From Actinomycetospora cinnamomea (lineage in GTDB: Bacteria > Actinomycetota > Actinomycetes > Mycobacteriales > Pseudonocardiaceae), in assembly GCF_003096675.1 (NCBI RefSeq), contig NZ_QEKW01000014.1, forward strand, positions 62,001 through 126,000: a DNA stretch of 64,000 nucleotides. Direction: 5' to 3'. The notes under the pieces are model-generated. The model did no database searches and was not told the origin of the DNA. It saw only the letters and a program-made list of their open reading frames with translations. Made by a program: the position numbers and the translations under genes. This document shows, piece after piece, positions 23,971 through 32,408 of this stretch (position 1 is the first letter of the stretch; every line of letters starts with the position of its first letter).

Positions 23971-24360
23971 TCACGACACGCGCAGCCGACGCTGGTGGTC
24001 GCGGACCGCGGCCAGGAGCGCGCGGCGGGACAGGGTCCGGGGCCCGCACTCGCAACGGGCCGGGAGCTCGTCGTCGTCGAGCGCGTCCGGTCCCGTCTCG
24101 AGGACGTCGGCCCACGCCCGGGCGGCGTCGCCCTTGTGGGCGGTGTCGACGCGGTCACGCCGGCCGTGCCCGCGCGGCCCGGGCCACGACAGGTAGACGA
24201 GGGTCCCGTCGACGTCGTGGACCTCGGCGACGTGGTGGCTGCGTGCGCACTGCACGCGGAGCCTGACCCGGCCGGGATGGTCGCTGCTCGGGTCGAGGAG
24301 CCGGTGCGCGTGCGCCCGGCGCTGGGGCGGTGTGGGCGGCGTGGGGGTCGTCGAACTCAT
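23971..24360 (-). CDS. Conserved hypothetical protein downstream of hpf
   Basis: 129 residues, start ATG 24360 with GTGAGGA upstream. N-terminus is Thr/Pro-rich (TTPTPPTPP); the body contains CARSHHVAEVHDVDGTLV, followed by CECGPRTLSRRALLAAV. One Cys near residue 38 and a C-E-C near the end with nearby histidines hint at a metal site. It follows the hibernation factor gene by 10 bp on the same strand, so it is probably cotranscribed and may act in dormancy or ribosome storage. No named family recognised. Confidence 0.6.
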   Translation of the reverse strand: MSSTTPTPPTPPQRRAHAHRLLDPSSDHPGRVRLRVQCARSHHVAEVHDVDGTLVYLSWPGPRGHGRRDRVDTAHKGDAARAWADVLETGPDALDDDELPARCECGPRTLSRRALLAAVRDHQRRLRVS

Positions 24361-24370
24361 CGGGATGTCC

Positions 24371-25174
24371 TCACCCGGCCGGGGCGATCAGGCCGTAGTG
24401 CCCGTCGAACCGGCGGTAGATGACCGCGCCCCGCCCCCGCTCGAGGTCGAGGAAGAAGAGGAACGGCAGGCCCAGCAGGTTCATCCGCTCCACGGCCGCG
24501 GCGGGAGTCAGCTCGGGGGCCGGCTGCGAGCTGACGGTGACGGGCAGCTCGAACGGCGCGAGGTCGTGGGGGGCGGGCGGCGTCGTCTGGGCGAGCCGGA
24601 AACCGGTGTCCCCCGACCGGTAGATCACCGTGTCCCGCCCGCTGCCCTGCTCGGTGAACAGGTGGAAGTCGAGGTCGAGCAGGCCCATGTCCCGCGCCGC
24701 GTCGTCGACCGAGCAGACGTGCGGCGTGAACGACTTGCGGCGCACGATCTCCCGCTCCTCCTCCGGGCGCGGGAACCAGGCCTCCGGTCGGCGTGGCGGT
24801 GAGTCGTGACGCCACTCGTGGGGCTCCTCGGACGGCCGTCGACCCCGTCGCGCCTCCCATCCCTCCGCGACGCGTTCGAGGCGCCGGCGCAGGCGATCGG
24901 ACAGTCGGTCGATCGCTTCGGCGGCGGTGGGCCCGTCGGCCTGCGCCCGGACCCGGCGGCCGCCGACCTCGAGGTTGCCCTGCGCGATCACCGGGCGGCG
25001 CACGGCCGGATCGCCGTGGCGGGTGAGCCGCACCCGCGCCGAGGTCACGGGCCTGCCGCCGAGGTGCAGCAGGCGGCCGATGACCTCTCGGGCGTGCTGC
25101 GGGGCGTCCTCGGCGATGCGCCCGTCGGTGCTGATCTGGATCGTGACCTCGTCGGGCGAGGACAAGGTGCCCAC
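24371..25174 (-). CDS. hpf: Ribosome hibernation factor with doubled C-terminal domain
   Basis: About 267 residues from GTG 25174 (GAGGGGG upstream). Residues 1-95 look like the HPF/RaiA ribosome-binding domain (TIQISTDGRIAEDAPQHARE, GGRPVTSARVRL, GNLEVGGRRVRAQADGPT). Two copies of the S30AE C-terminal dimer domain follow: RRKSFTPHVCSVDDAARDMG ending VIYRSGDTGFRLA, and AAVERMNLLGLPFLFFLDLE ending VIYRRFDGHYGLIAP. One copy is normal for long HPF; two copies occur in dormancy-associated mycobacterial proteins of the Rv0079 kind. Expected to dimerise and silence 70S ribosomes in stress or stationary phase. Confidence 0.8.
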   Translation of the reverse strand: MGTLSSPDEVTIQISTDGRIAEDAPQHAREVIGRLLHLGGRPVTSARVRLTRHGDPAVRRPVIAQGNLEVGGRRVRAQADGPTAAEAIDRLSDRLRRRLERVAEGWEARRGRRPSEEPHEWRHDSPPRRPEAWFPRPEEEREIVRRKSFTPHVCSVDDAARDMGLLDLDFHLFTEQGSGRDTVIYRSGDTGFRLAQTTPPAPHDLAPFELPVTVSSQPAPELTPAAAVERMNLLGLPFLFFLDLERGRGAVIYRRFDGHYGLIAPAG

Positions 25175-25313
25175 GGCGTGACCCCCTCGGCTGCGTCTGT
25201 TCACGCCGTGACCGTCGCCGGTCCCGCGGGAGCCGCGCACCGGGCATGGGGCCCGCCCGACCCGGGACGCAGGTCCCGGACGACCCTCGGGCACGCGAGC
25301 GCCGTCGCGGGGG

Positions 25314-25362
25314 AGCGAGGGTCACCTTCGCCGCGTGCCACGCAGCCGAGGTGACCCTCGCT
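25314..25362. repeat. 49-bp palindromic repeat, family C, copy 2
   Basis: Same layout as copies 1 and 3: AGCGAGGGTCACC, centre CGCGTGCCACGC, end GGTGACCCTCGCT. The outer 13 bp pair perfectly. It lies 48 bp before the aldo/keto reductase start, in the divergent spacer 25175-25409, and could influence either promoter. Confidence 0.75.
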
Positions 25363-25409
25363 GCTCGGGGAGGTGCATCGAGCGGCGGCCGGCGGGGCAC
25401 GCTGCCGGC

Positions 25410-26381
25410 ATGGAGTACACGAAGCTCGGCATGACCGGGCTGGACGTCTCGCGGATCTGCCTGGGTTGCATGAGCTACGGGGTGCCGGACGCGGGCGGGT
25501 GGCCGTGGTCGCTCGACGCCGACGAGGCTGAGCCGTTCTTCCGCCAGGCCCTCGACGCCGGGATCAACTTCTTCGACACCGCCGACGTCTACTCGGCCGG
25601 CACGTCGGAGGAGATCACCGGGCGCTGGCTGAACCAGATGGCCGACCGGGACGAGGTCGTCGTCGCCACCAAGGTCTTCAACCGGATGCGTCCCGGGCCC
25701 AACGGCGCCGGCCTGTCCCGTAAGGCGATCATGACCGGTATCGACGCGTCGCTGCGGCGGCTCGGCATGGACTACGTGGACCTCTACCAGATCCACCGCT
25801 GGGACGACGAGACGCCGATCGAGGAGACGCTCGAGGCGCTGCACGACGTGGTCAAGGCGGGCAAGGTCCGCTACATCGGCGCCTCGTCGATGTACGCGTG
25901 GCAGTTCGCGAAGGCGCTGCACCGCCAGGACGCGAACGGCTGGACCCGCTTCGTCACGATGCAGGACCACTACAACCTCCTCTACCGCGAGGAGGAGCGC
26001 GAGATGCTGCCGCTGTGCGCCGACGAGGGCATCGGCGCGATCCCCTGGAGCCCGCTCGCGCGCGGCAAGCTGACCCGCGACTGGGACGAGTCCACGACGC
26101 GCGGGGAGACCGACGAGTTCGGCAGGACGCTCTACCGCGACACCGACCGGCACATCGTCGAGCGCGTCGCCGAGGTCGCCGAGAAGCGCGGCGTCTCCCG
26201 GGCCCAGGTGGCGCTGGCGTGGGTGCTGAACAACCCGGTCGTCGACGCCCCGATCGTCGGCGCGACGAAGGCCCACCACCTCGCCGACGCGATCGCCGCC
26301 GTCGACCTGCGCCTCGACGACGACGAGATCGCCGCGCTCGAGGAGCGCTACGAGCCGCGCGGGATCGCCGGGCACCGCTGA
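25410..26381 (+). CDS. Aldo/keto reductase
   Basis: 323 residues with ATG 25410. Family motifs are FFDTADVYSAG (catalytic Asp and Tyr), VVATKVFNRM (Lys), VDLYQIHRWD (His) and IGASSMYAWQ, plus the C-terminal PIVGATKAHHLADAI for NADPH. It belongs to the group of AKRs often annotated as YajO/L-glyceraldehyde reductase type. Monocistronic; a hairpin repeat follows its stop. Divergent from the hpf gene. Role likely carbonyl detoxification. Confidence 0.86.
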   Translation: MEYTKLGMTGLDVSRICLGCMSYGVPDAGGWPWSLDADEAEPFFRQALDAGINFFDTADVYSAGTSEEITGRWLNQMADRDEVVVATKVFNRMRPGPNGAGLSRKAIMTGIDASLRRLGMDYVDLYQIHRWDDETPIEETLEALHDVVKAGKVRYIGASSMYAWQFAKALHRQDANGWTRFVTMQDHYNLLYREEEREMLPLCADEGIGAIPWSPLARGKLTRDWDESTTRGETDEFGRTLYRDTDRHIVERVAEVAEKRGVSRAQVALAWVLNNPVVDAPIVGATKAHHLADAIAAVDLRLDDDEIAALEERYEPRGIAGHR

Positions 26382-26399
26382 CCCGCGTCGGCGACGCAA

Positions 26400-26444
26400 C
26401 GAACGCGCCGTTCGTGCGCATAGAAGCCGCGAACGGCGCGTTCG
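26400..26444. repeat. Double palindrome hairpin, family D
   Basis: Two 15-bp arms, CGAACGCGCCGTTCG (26400-26414) and its exact complement (26430-26444), 15 bases apart. Each arm is itself a small hairpin. Located just after the aldo/keto reductase stop in the gene-free stretch 26382-26638; likely a terminator or a dispersed repeat. Nothing else is seen in that stretch. Confidence 0.65.
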
Positions 26445-26638
26445 CTCCGGCCCCGGACCTCACCGGGTCGGCGTCGGCGGCGACGGCCCGCACGCACGGG
26501 TCGTCGAGGGCGCAACGAAGGCCAGGACGAGCACCGGCACCAGGCGACCACGCGCGACCGTCCGCACTCCGCCTCCTCCTCGTCACGTGGCGGAGGCGGA
26601 CACCGGTGCGGAGGGCGGACGACCGGGCGACCACCGGA

Positions 26639-27079
26639 TCAGCCGCGACGCGGCGTGGCCCCGGACGCGACGCGCTTGCGCAGCTCGCCGACCTCGGTGG
26701 CCGCGAACCCGTGCGCCGCGAGCCAGGTGCGCACGCCGTCGCCGTCCGGGTGCCGCGTCGGGACGACGTTGTAGACGTAGTTGAGCTGGCGGGCCGCGGC
26801 CTCACGCTCGAGGTGCTCGAGCACGAAGCGGCCGACGCCGGTCCCGCGCACCGCGGGTGCAGCGATGATGAGGATCTCCGCGTCGCCCCACGTGTCGTCG
26901 AGCCGGCCGTAGCCCACGGCCCGGCCGTCGTCGTCCTCCACGCGCCACCACGTGTCGCCGAGCGGCCGGCCGACCTCGGGGTGGCCGAGCCCGAACAGCG
27001 TCGGGGGCAGGTCGCCCAGCGCGGCGGCCTTGTCCTGGTCCCAGCGGGGCTCGTGCTCGGCGATCCAGTGCCACGTCAT
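26639..27079 (-). CDS. GNAT-family acetyltransferase
   Basis: 146 residues from ATG 27079 with GGAGG upstream. The acetyl-CoA loop is IIAAPAVRGTGVGRFVLEHL (about residues 73-92), the canonical RxxGxG/A pattern, followed by a C-terminal NYVYNVVPTRHPDGDGVRTW. The N-terminal part includes GDTWWRVEDDDGRAVGYGRL. Substrate unknown. It is divergent from the box operon; the 86-bp spacer must hold both promoters. Confidence 0.82.
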   Translation of the reverse strand: MTWHWIAEHEPRWDQDKAAALGDLPPTLFGLGHPEVGRPLGDTWWRVEDDDGRAVGYGRLDDTWGDAEILIIAAPAVRGTGVGRFVLEHLEREAAARQLNYVYNVVPTRHPDGDGVRTWLAAHGFAATEVGELRKRVASGATPRRG

Positions 27080-27165
27080 CGGGGCCTCCGAAAGTTCTAC
27101 AGGTCTATGCACCGGCGTCTGATTCTCGTAGACTGTGGTCCGCACGACAAGGGAGGACCACCACC

Positions 27166-28911
27166 GTGACCGTTCTCGAGGACGCGCCGGCCACGTCACG
27201 AGCCCCCGGGTCGGAGCCCGTGCCGCAGGTCGACTTCGACACCGACCCCTCGCGTTACCGCCACTGGCGGCTGGAGATCGAGGGGGAGACGGCCTGGGTC
27301 TACCTCGACGTCGCCGAGGACGGCGGGCTGGTGCCGGGCTACGAGCTCAAGCTCAACTCGTACGACCTGGGCGTCGACATCGAGCTCTACGACATCACCC
27401 AGCGCCTGCGCTTCGAGCACCCCGAGGTGCGCAGCGTGGTGCTCACCAGCGGCAAGGACTCGAACTTCTGCGCGGGGGCCAACATCCGCATGCTCGCGCA
27501 GTCGAGCCACCCGTGGAAGGTGAACTTCTGCAAGTTCACCAACGAGACGCGCAACGGCATCGAGGACATGACCGCGCACTCGGGGCAGACCTGGGTGGCC
27601 GCGCTCAACGGCACCGCGGCCGGCGGCGGCTACGAGATGGCCCTGGCCTGCGAGACGATCCTGCTGGTCAACGACCGCTCGAGCGCCGTCGCGCTGCCCG
27701 AGGTGCCGCTGCTGGGCGTGCTGCCCGGCACCGGCGGGCTCACGCGCGTCACCGACAAGCGTCACGTCCGCAAGGACCGCGCCGACATCTTCGCCACCAA
27801 GTCCGAGGGCTTCCAGGGACCGAAGGCCGTCGAGTGGAAGCTCGTCGACGAGACCGTGTCGCGCAAGCAGTGGGACTCCACGGTCCGGGCCCGGGCCGCC
27901 GAGGCCGCGGCGGCGTCGCACCGCCCGACACCGTCCGGCGGGCTGGTTGCGCAGGGCATCACCCTGCCGCCCCTGCAGCGCGAGGTCACCGAGGACGCGA
28001 TCACCTACCCGAACGTCCGCTGCGCGATCGACCGCGACGCCCGCACCGCCACGATCACCGTGCTCGGGCCCGAGGCCGGCACCGTCCCCGAGTCGCTCGA
28101 GCGCATCCACGCCCTCGGTGCCGACTTCTGGCCGCTGGCGATGACGCGCGAGCTCGACGACCTGATCCTGCGGCTGCGCACCAACGAGCTCGAGATCGGT
28201 ACCTGGTTGATCAAGACCCAGGGCTCGATCGAGGGCGCTTTGGCCTTCGAGCGGGTCATCGCCGAGCACTCGGGCAGCGACTGGCTGGTCAACGAGATCC
28301 GCCACTACTTCAAGCGGACGCTCAAGCGCCTCGACGTCACCAGCCGCAGCCTCATCGCGCTGATCGAGCCGGGCAGCTGCTTCGCCGGCGCCCTGCTCGA
28401 GCTCGCCCTGGCCTGCGACCGGCAGTACATGCTCGAGGGCACGTTCGAGGACCAGGATGGTTCAGCCGAGGAGCAGGACCCGGCGCAGATCGTGCTCACC
28501 GAGTCCAACTTCGGCGCCTTCCCGATGGGCAACGGGCTCACCCGGCTGCAGTCGCGCTTCTACGGCGACGACGAGACGGTCGAGGAGCTGGCCGGGCGCA
28601 CCGGTGAGCGCATGACCGGCGCCGACGCCGAGGAGGCCGGCCTGGTCACCGACGCCCCGGACGACATCGACTGGGAGGACGAGATCCGCATCCTGCTCGA
28701 GGAGCGGGCCTCGCTGTCCCCCGACGCCCTGACCGGCATGGAGGCGAACCACCGATTCGTCGGCCCGGAGACCATGGAGACACGGATCTTCGGGCGCCTC
28801 ACGGCGTGGCAGAACTGGATCTTCAATCGGCCCAACGCCTCGGGCGACGAGGGTGCGCTGCGCCGCTACGGCACCGGACGCAAGGCCGACTTCGACCGGA
28901 AGCGTGTTTGA
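27166..28911 (+). CDS. boxC: Benzoyl-CoA-dihydrodiol lyase (BoxC)
   Basis: 581 residues, typical for BoxC. It is made of two crotonase-like halves: the first with VVLTSGKDSNFCAGANIRML and GTAAGGGYEMALACE, the second with SLIALIEPGSCFAGALLELA and TESNFGAFPMGNGLTRLQ. GTG 27166 has GGGAGG upstream. BoxC opens the 2,3-epoxide ring of benzoyl-CoA by hydrolysis and releases formate, giving 3,4-dehydroadipyl-CoA semialdehyde. It is first in the operon boxC-boxB-ligase. The formate it releases gives a plausible link to the formate dehydrogenase gene at 46480, though no regulation joins them visibly. Confidence 0.93.
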   Translation: MTVLEDAPATSRAPGSEPVPQVDFDTDPSRYRHWRLEIEGETAWVYLDVAEDGGLVPGYELKLNSYDLGVDIELYDITQRLRFEHPEVRSVVLTSGKDSNFCAGANIRMLAQSSHPWKVNFCKFTNETRNGIEDMTAHSGQTWVAALNGTAAGGGYEMALACETILLVNDRSSAVALPEVPLLGVLPGTGGLTRVTDKRHVRKDRADIFATKSEGFQGPKAVEWKLVDETVSRKQWDSTVRARAAEAAAASHRPTPSGGLVAQGITLPPLQREVTEDAITYPNVRCAIDRDARTATITVLGPEAGTVPESLERIHALGADFWPLAMTRELDDLILRLRTNELEIGTWLIKTQGSIEGALAFERVIAEHSGSDWLVNEIRHYFKRTLKRLDVTSRSLIALIEPGSCFAGALLELALACDRQYMLEGTFEDQDGSAEEQDPAQIVLTESNFGAFPMGNGLTRLQSRFYGDDETVEELAGRTGERMTGADAEEAGLVTDAPDDIDWEDEIRILLEERASLSPDALTGMEANHRFVGPETMETRIFGRLTAWQNWIFNRPNASGDEGALRRYGTGRKADFDRKRV

Positions 28912-28922
28912 CCTGCGGTCTT

Positions 28923-28962
28923 GTGAGCGCGTGTCCGTGCCGGGGCACGGACAAGCGCGCAC
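28923..28962. repeat. 40-bp hairpin repeat, family B, copy 1 (inside the box operon)
   Basis: Arms TGTCCGTGCC and GGCACGGACA pair perfectly and are extended by GTG-GCGC/GCGC-CAC. A tail with AGCGCGAAGCGCAAAG follows and runs into the AAAGGAG ribosome binding site of boxB. A matching 40-bp unit with a similar tail is at 38693-38732. In the boxC-boxB spacer it could set mRNA processing or relative expression. Confidence 0.6.
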
Positions 28963-28987
28963 AAGCGCGAAGCGCAAAGGAGTCCCG

Positions 28988-30415
28988 ATGACCAGCGCAC
29001 GCCCGAAGATCGACTTCGACGCGAAGATCCCGAACAACGTCGACCTCGCGTCCGACCGCAAGCTCCAGCGCGCTCTCGAGCGCTGGCAGCCCAACTTCCT
29101 CGACTGGTGGGGCGACATGGGCCCCGCCGTCGACACCAAGGACGTCTACCTGCGCACGGCGGTCGACGTCGGCCGCGAGGGCTGGGCGCACTTCGACCAC
29201 GTGCCCATGAACGAGTACCGGTGGGGCGTCTTCCTCTCCGAGCACGACCCGGACCGCAAGATCGCGTTCGGCGAGCACAAGGGCGAGCCGGTGTGGCAGG
29301 AGGTGCCCGGCGAGTACCGCGCCGACCTGCAGCGCCTGATCGTCATCCAGGGCGACACCGAGCCCGCGTCGGTCGAGCAACAGCGCTTCCTCGGCGCCAC
29401 GGCCCCGTCGCTCTACGACATGCGCAACCTGTTCCAGGTCAACGTCGAGGAGGGCCGTCACCTCTGGGCGATGGTCTACCTGCTGCACGCCTACTTCGGG
29501 CGTGCCGGGCGCGAGGAGGCCGACCAGCTCCTGCAGCGCAACTCCGGCTCCGACGACTCCCCGCGCATCCTCGGGGCGTTCAACGAGGAGACGCCCGACT
29601 GGCTGTCGTTCTACATGTTCACGTACTTCACCGACCGCGACGGGAAGTACCAGCTCGGGACGCTCAAGGAATCGGGCTTCGACCCGCTGTCGCGGACCTG
29701 CGAGTTCATGCTCAAGGAGGAGGCCCACCACATGTTCGTGGGCACCACCGGCATCGACCGCGTGGTCACCCGCACCGCCCAGCTGATGAACGAGCACGAC
29801 TCCGAGGACGTCGCCGGGGCCGGCGGCATCCCGCTGGACACGATCCAGAAGTACATCAACTTCCACTACACGGTCTCGCTGGACCTGTTCGGCAACGAGT
29901 CGTCCACCAACGCCGCCAACTACTTCACCGCCGGGCTGAAGGGCCGCTGGCAGGAGGAGCGGCGCAAGGACGACCACGTGCTCACCGACGACGCCGGCGC
30001 CGTGGACGCCGTGCGCGACGGGCAGATCACCACCAGCGAGGTGCCGGCGCTGCTCGCGCTGAACCAGGACCTGCGCAGCGAGTACATCGGCGACTGCTCC
30101 AACGGTCTCAAGCGCTGGAACCGGATCCTCGAGAAGCACGGCATCGACCGGCGCCTGACGCTGCCGCACGTCGGCTTCAACCGGCACGTCGGCGCGTTCG
30201 CCGACCACCACATCACCCCGGAGGGCCGGATGGTCTCGACGGAGGAGTGGAAGGCGAACGAGGGGCGGTGGCTGCCCACCGAGGTGGACAAGACCCACGT
30301 CCGCGGGCTCATGCACCCGGTGCTCGAGCCCGGGAAGATCGCCGGCTGGATCGCCCCGCCGACCAACGGGATCAACGACAAGCCCGTGGACTACGAGTAC
30401 GTCCACTTCAACTGA
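28988..30415 (+). CDS. boxB: Benzoyl-CoA 2,3-epoxidase, oxygenase component (BoxB)
   Basis: 475 residues from ATG 28988 (AAAGGAG upstream). BoxB is a diiron enzyme; candidate ligands are Glu125, the Glu154-155 and His158 group in VEEGRHLW, and Glu244-245 with His247-248 in KEEAHHMF. Conserved stretches include KIPNNVDL, WWGDMGP, EYRWGVFLSEHDP and LSFYMFTYFTDRDGK. It epoxidises benzoyl-CoA with O2. The electron donor BoxA (an iron-sulfur flavoprotein) is normally beside it but is absent here. The ring product goes to BoxC. Confidence 0.94.
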   Translation: MTSARPKIDFDAKIPNNVDLASDRKLQRALERWQPNFLDWWGDMGPAVDTKDVYLRTAVDVGREGWAHFDHVPMNEYRWGVFLSEHDPDRKIAFGEHKGEPVWQEVPGEYRADLQRLIVIQGDTEPASVEQQRFLGATAPSLYDMRNLFQVNVEEGRHLWAMVYLLHAYFGRAGREEADQLLQRNSGSDDSPRILGAFNEETPDWLSFYMFTYFTDRDGKYQLGTLKESGFDPLSRTCEFMLKEEAHHMFVGTTGIDRVVTRTAQLMNEHDSEDVAGAGGIPLDTIQKYINFHYTVSLDLFGNESSTNAANYFTAGLKGRWQEERRKDDHVLTDDAGAVDAVRDGQITTSEVPALLALNQDLRSEYIGDCSNGLKRWNRILEKHGIDRRLTLPHVGFNRHVGAFADHHITPEGRMVSTEEWKANEGRWLPTEVDKTHVRGLMHPVLEPGKIAGWIAPPTNGINDKPVDYEYVHFN

Positions 30416-30488
30416 GGCGTCTTCCGCTCCGGCGTGGCGCGGTCCACGATCGGGTGTCCGTCCGTCCACCACCACCGAGGGGCAGCGC

Positions 30489-32150
30489 ATGGCGGAGTCG
30501 AGCACTGCGGAGTCGTTCAACGCGGCGGACTACCTGGTCGGCCGTCGCCTCGCCGCGGGTGACGGCGACCGGGTGGCCGTGCGGGCGCCGTCCCGCACGC
30601 TGACCTACGCCGAGCTCGACACCGAGATCGGCCGGGTCGCGGCGGGCCTGGCGGCGCTCGGCGTGCAGCCCGAGCAGCGGGTCGTGCTGTGCATGGTCGA
30701 CGAGGTGGAGCTGTTCGCCGGCATCCTCGCGACGATGCGCCTCGGCGCGGTGGCCGTGCCGGTGTCGACGATGCTGCGCGGCCCGGAGCTCGCGGTGCTC
30801 GTCGCCGACTCGCGCACCCGGCTCCTGCTGTGCTCCGCGACGTTCGCCGACACCGCACGGGTCGCGGTGCCCGAGGCGCTGGCCCGTGGTGGGGACGTCG
30901 CCGAGGTCGTCGTCACCGGCGACGACCCGACGGGCTTCGGCACCGGCGTCGGGGTGCGGACGTGGGACGAGATGCTCGCCGCGGGGGAGGCGCTCGGCGG
31001 CGCCCCGCCCGCGTACGACACCTGGGACGAGTCCCAGGCGCTGTGGCTCTATACGTCGGGCACGACGGGCAAGCCCAAGGCCGCGATGCACCGGCACGCC
31101 GACATCCGCACGGTGTGCGAGACCTACGGCCGGCAGGTGCTGGGCATCCGGCCCGACGACCTGTGCCTCTCGGTGGCCAAGCTCTTCTTCGCCTACGGCA
31201 TCGGGAACTCGATGTTCTTCCCGCTGTCGGTGGGCGCCGCCGCGGTGCTCGAGCCGTCCCGGCCGAGCCCGGCGCTGCTGGCCGAGCTCGTCTCCCGCCA
31301 CGGCGTGACGATGTTCTTCGGCACGCCGAGCTCCTACGGCCCGCTGCTCGCCGCCGGCGAGGCCGGGCAGATCGACCCGGGTGCGTTCGCGACGGTCCGC
31401 CGCGGGGTGTCGGCGGGCGAGGCGCTGCCCGCGCGGATGGTGAACGGGATGCGCGAGCGGTTCGGGGTGGAGGTGCTCGACGGCATCGGTTCCACCGAGG
31501 CGCTGCACATCTACCTGTCGAACCGGCCGGGCGAGGTCGCCCCGGGCACGTCCGGGGTGCCCGTACCGGGCTACGACGTGGAGATCCGTGGCAGTGACGG
31601 CCGGCCCGTGCCGGACGGCGAGACCGGCACGCTCTACGTGCGCGGCGACTCGATCTGCACCGGCTACTGGTGCCGCACCGCCACCAACCGGCTCGTCTTC
31701 GAGGGCGAGTGGCTGCGAACCGGCGACACCTACGTCCGCAACCCCGACGGCACCTACACGTGCCTGGGCCGCACCGACGACGTGCTCAAGGTCGGCGGCA
31801 TCTGGGTGACGCCGGCCGAGGTGGAGGAGCGGCTCGTCGCGCACCCGTCGGTCGGCGAGGTGGTGGTGGTTGCGGTGCCGGACGCCGACGGCCTCGACCT
31901 GCCGGTGGCCTGCGTCGTGCCGCGCGAGGGGCACACGGTGGACGAGCCCGCGCTGGTGGCCTGGTGCCGCGAGGGCCTGGCCTCGTTCAAGCGTCCCCGT
32001 CACGTCCTCGCCATCGACGACGTGCCGCGTACCGCGACGGGCAAGGTGCAGCGGTTCCGCCTGCGGGAACTGGCCGCCGAGCGCCTGGCGGCGAGCGGCA
32101 CCCCGGCGCCGGCCCAGGGCGGGGACGTCGAGCTCGAGGCCGTGCGCTGA
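30489..32150 (+). CDS. bclA: Benzoate-CoA ligase
   Basis: 553 residues, AMP-forming ligase of the benzoate-CoA ligase group. Motifs are LWLYTSGTTGKPKAAMHRH (P-loop), LFFAYGIGNSMFFPLSVGA, GIGSTEALHIYLSN, GRTDDVLKVGGIWVTPAEVE and the C-terminal catalytic Lys in RTATGKVQRFRLR. The FFAYGIGNS and STEALHI segments are the ones usually seen in aryl-CoA ligases for benzoate. ATG 30489 is preceded by GAGGGGCAG. Third gene of the box operon; it makes the benzoyl-CoA used by BoxB. Confidence 0.9.
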   Translation: MAESSTAESFNAADYLVGRRLAAGDGDRVAVRAPSRTLTYAELDTEIGRVAAGLAALGVQPEQRVVLCMVDEVELFAGILATMRLGAVAVPVSTMLRGPELAVLVADSRTRLLLCSATFADTARVAVPEALARGGDVAEVVVTGDDPTGFGTGVGVRTWDEMLAAGEALGGAPPAYDTWDESQALWLYTSGTTGKPKAAMHRHADIRTVCETYGRQVLGIRPDDLCLSVAKLFFAYGIGNSMFFPLSVGAAAVLEPSRPSPALLAELVSRHGVTMFFGTPSSYGPLLAAGEAGQIDPGAFATVRRGVSAGEALPARMVNGMRERFGVEVLDGIGSTEALHIYLSNRPGEVAPGTSGVPVPGYDVEIRGSDGRPVPDGETGTLYVRGDSICTGYWCRTATNRLVFEGEWLRTGDTYVRNPDGTYTCLGRTDDVLKVGGIWVTPAEVEERLVAHPSVGEVVVVAVPDADGLDLPVACVVPREGHTVDEPALVAWCREGLASFKRPRHVLAIDDVPRTATGKVQRFRLRELAAERLAASGTPAPAQGGDVELEAVR

Positions 32151-32338
32151 TGGCGGGGGAGCGCAGCGAGCACACCGACCCGCTCGCCACCGCCGACCAA
32201 CCCCCGGCGCAGGGCGAGCCGCCCTACCGGCCGGAGGTCGAGCCCGGCGGCGACGTGCCCGGCGCGGTGCAGGGCTCCGACCACGAGGAGCCCATCGACG
32301 GCGTGGAGCCGGAGCCGGGATCCCCGGACGGGCGCTGA
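32150..32338 (+). CDS. Small acidic hypothetical protein (62 aa)
   Basis: ATG 32150 overlaps the stop of the ligase gene by one base (TGATG), so it is probably the last gene of the box operon. The protein is Pro/Glu/Asp-rich (GEPPYRPEVEPGGDVPGAV, EEPIDGVEPEPG) with no hydrophobic core; it looks disordered. No function can be assigned. A 12-bp tandem repeat starts 15 bp after its stop. Confidence 0.55.
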   Translation: MAGERSEHTDPLATADQPPAQGEPPYRPEVEPGGDVPGAVQGSDHEEPIDGVEPEPGSPDGR

Positions 32339-32353
32339 TCAGCCCGTGAGCCG

Positions 32354-32408
32354 GCCCGCCCGTCAGCCCGCCCGTCAGCCCGCCCGTCAGCCCGCCCGTC
32401 AGCCCGCC
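32354..32408. repeat. 12-bp tandem repeat (4.6 copies)
   Basis: Unit GCCCGCCCGTCA repeated four times plus seven bases, with no variation. It lies between convergent genes and runs through the stop codon of the leftward gene (32399-32401), so a change in copy number need not disturb that protein. Not CRISPR: no spacers. Confidence 0.85.

Noticed and set aside
32354-32408. CRISPR array
   Set aside because: Units of 12 bp follow each other directly, with no spacers and no cas genes.
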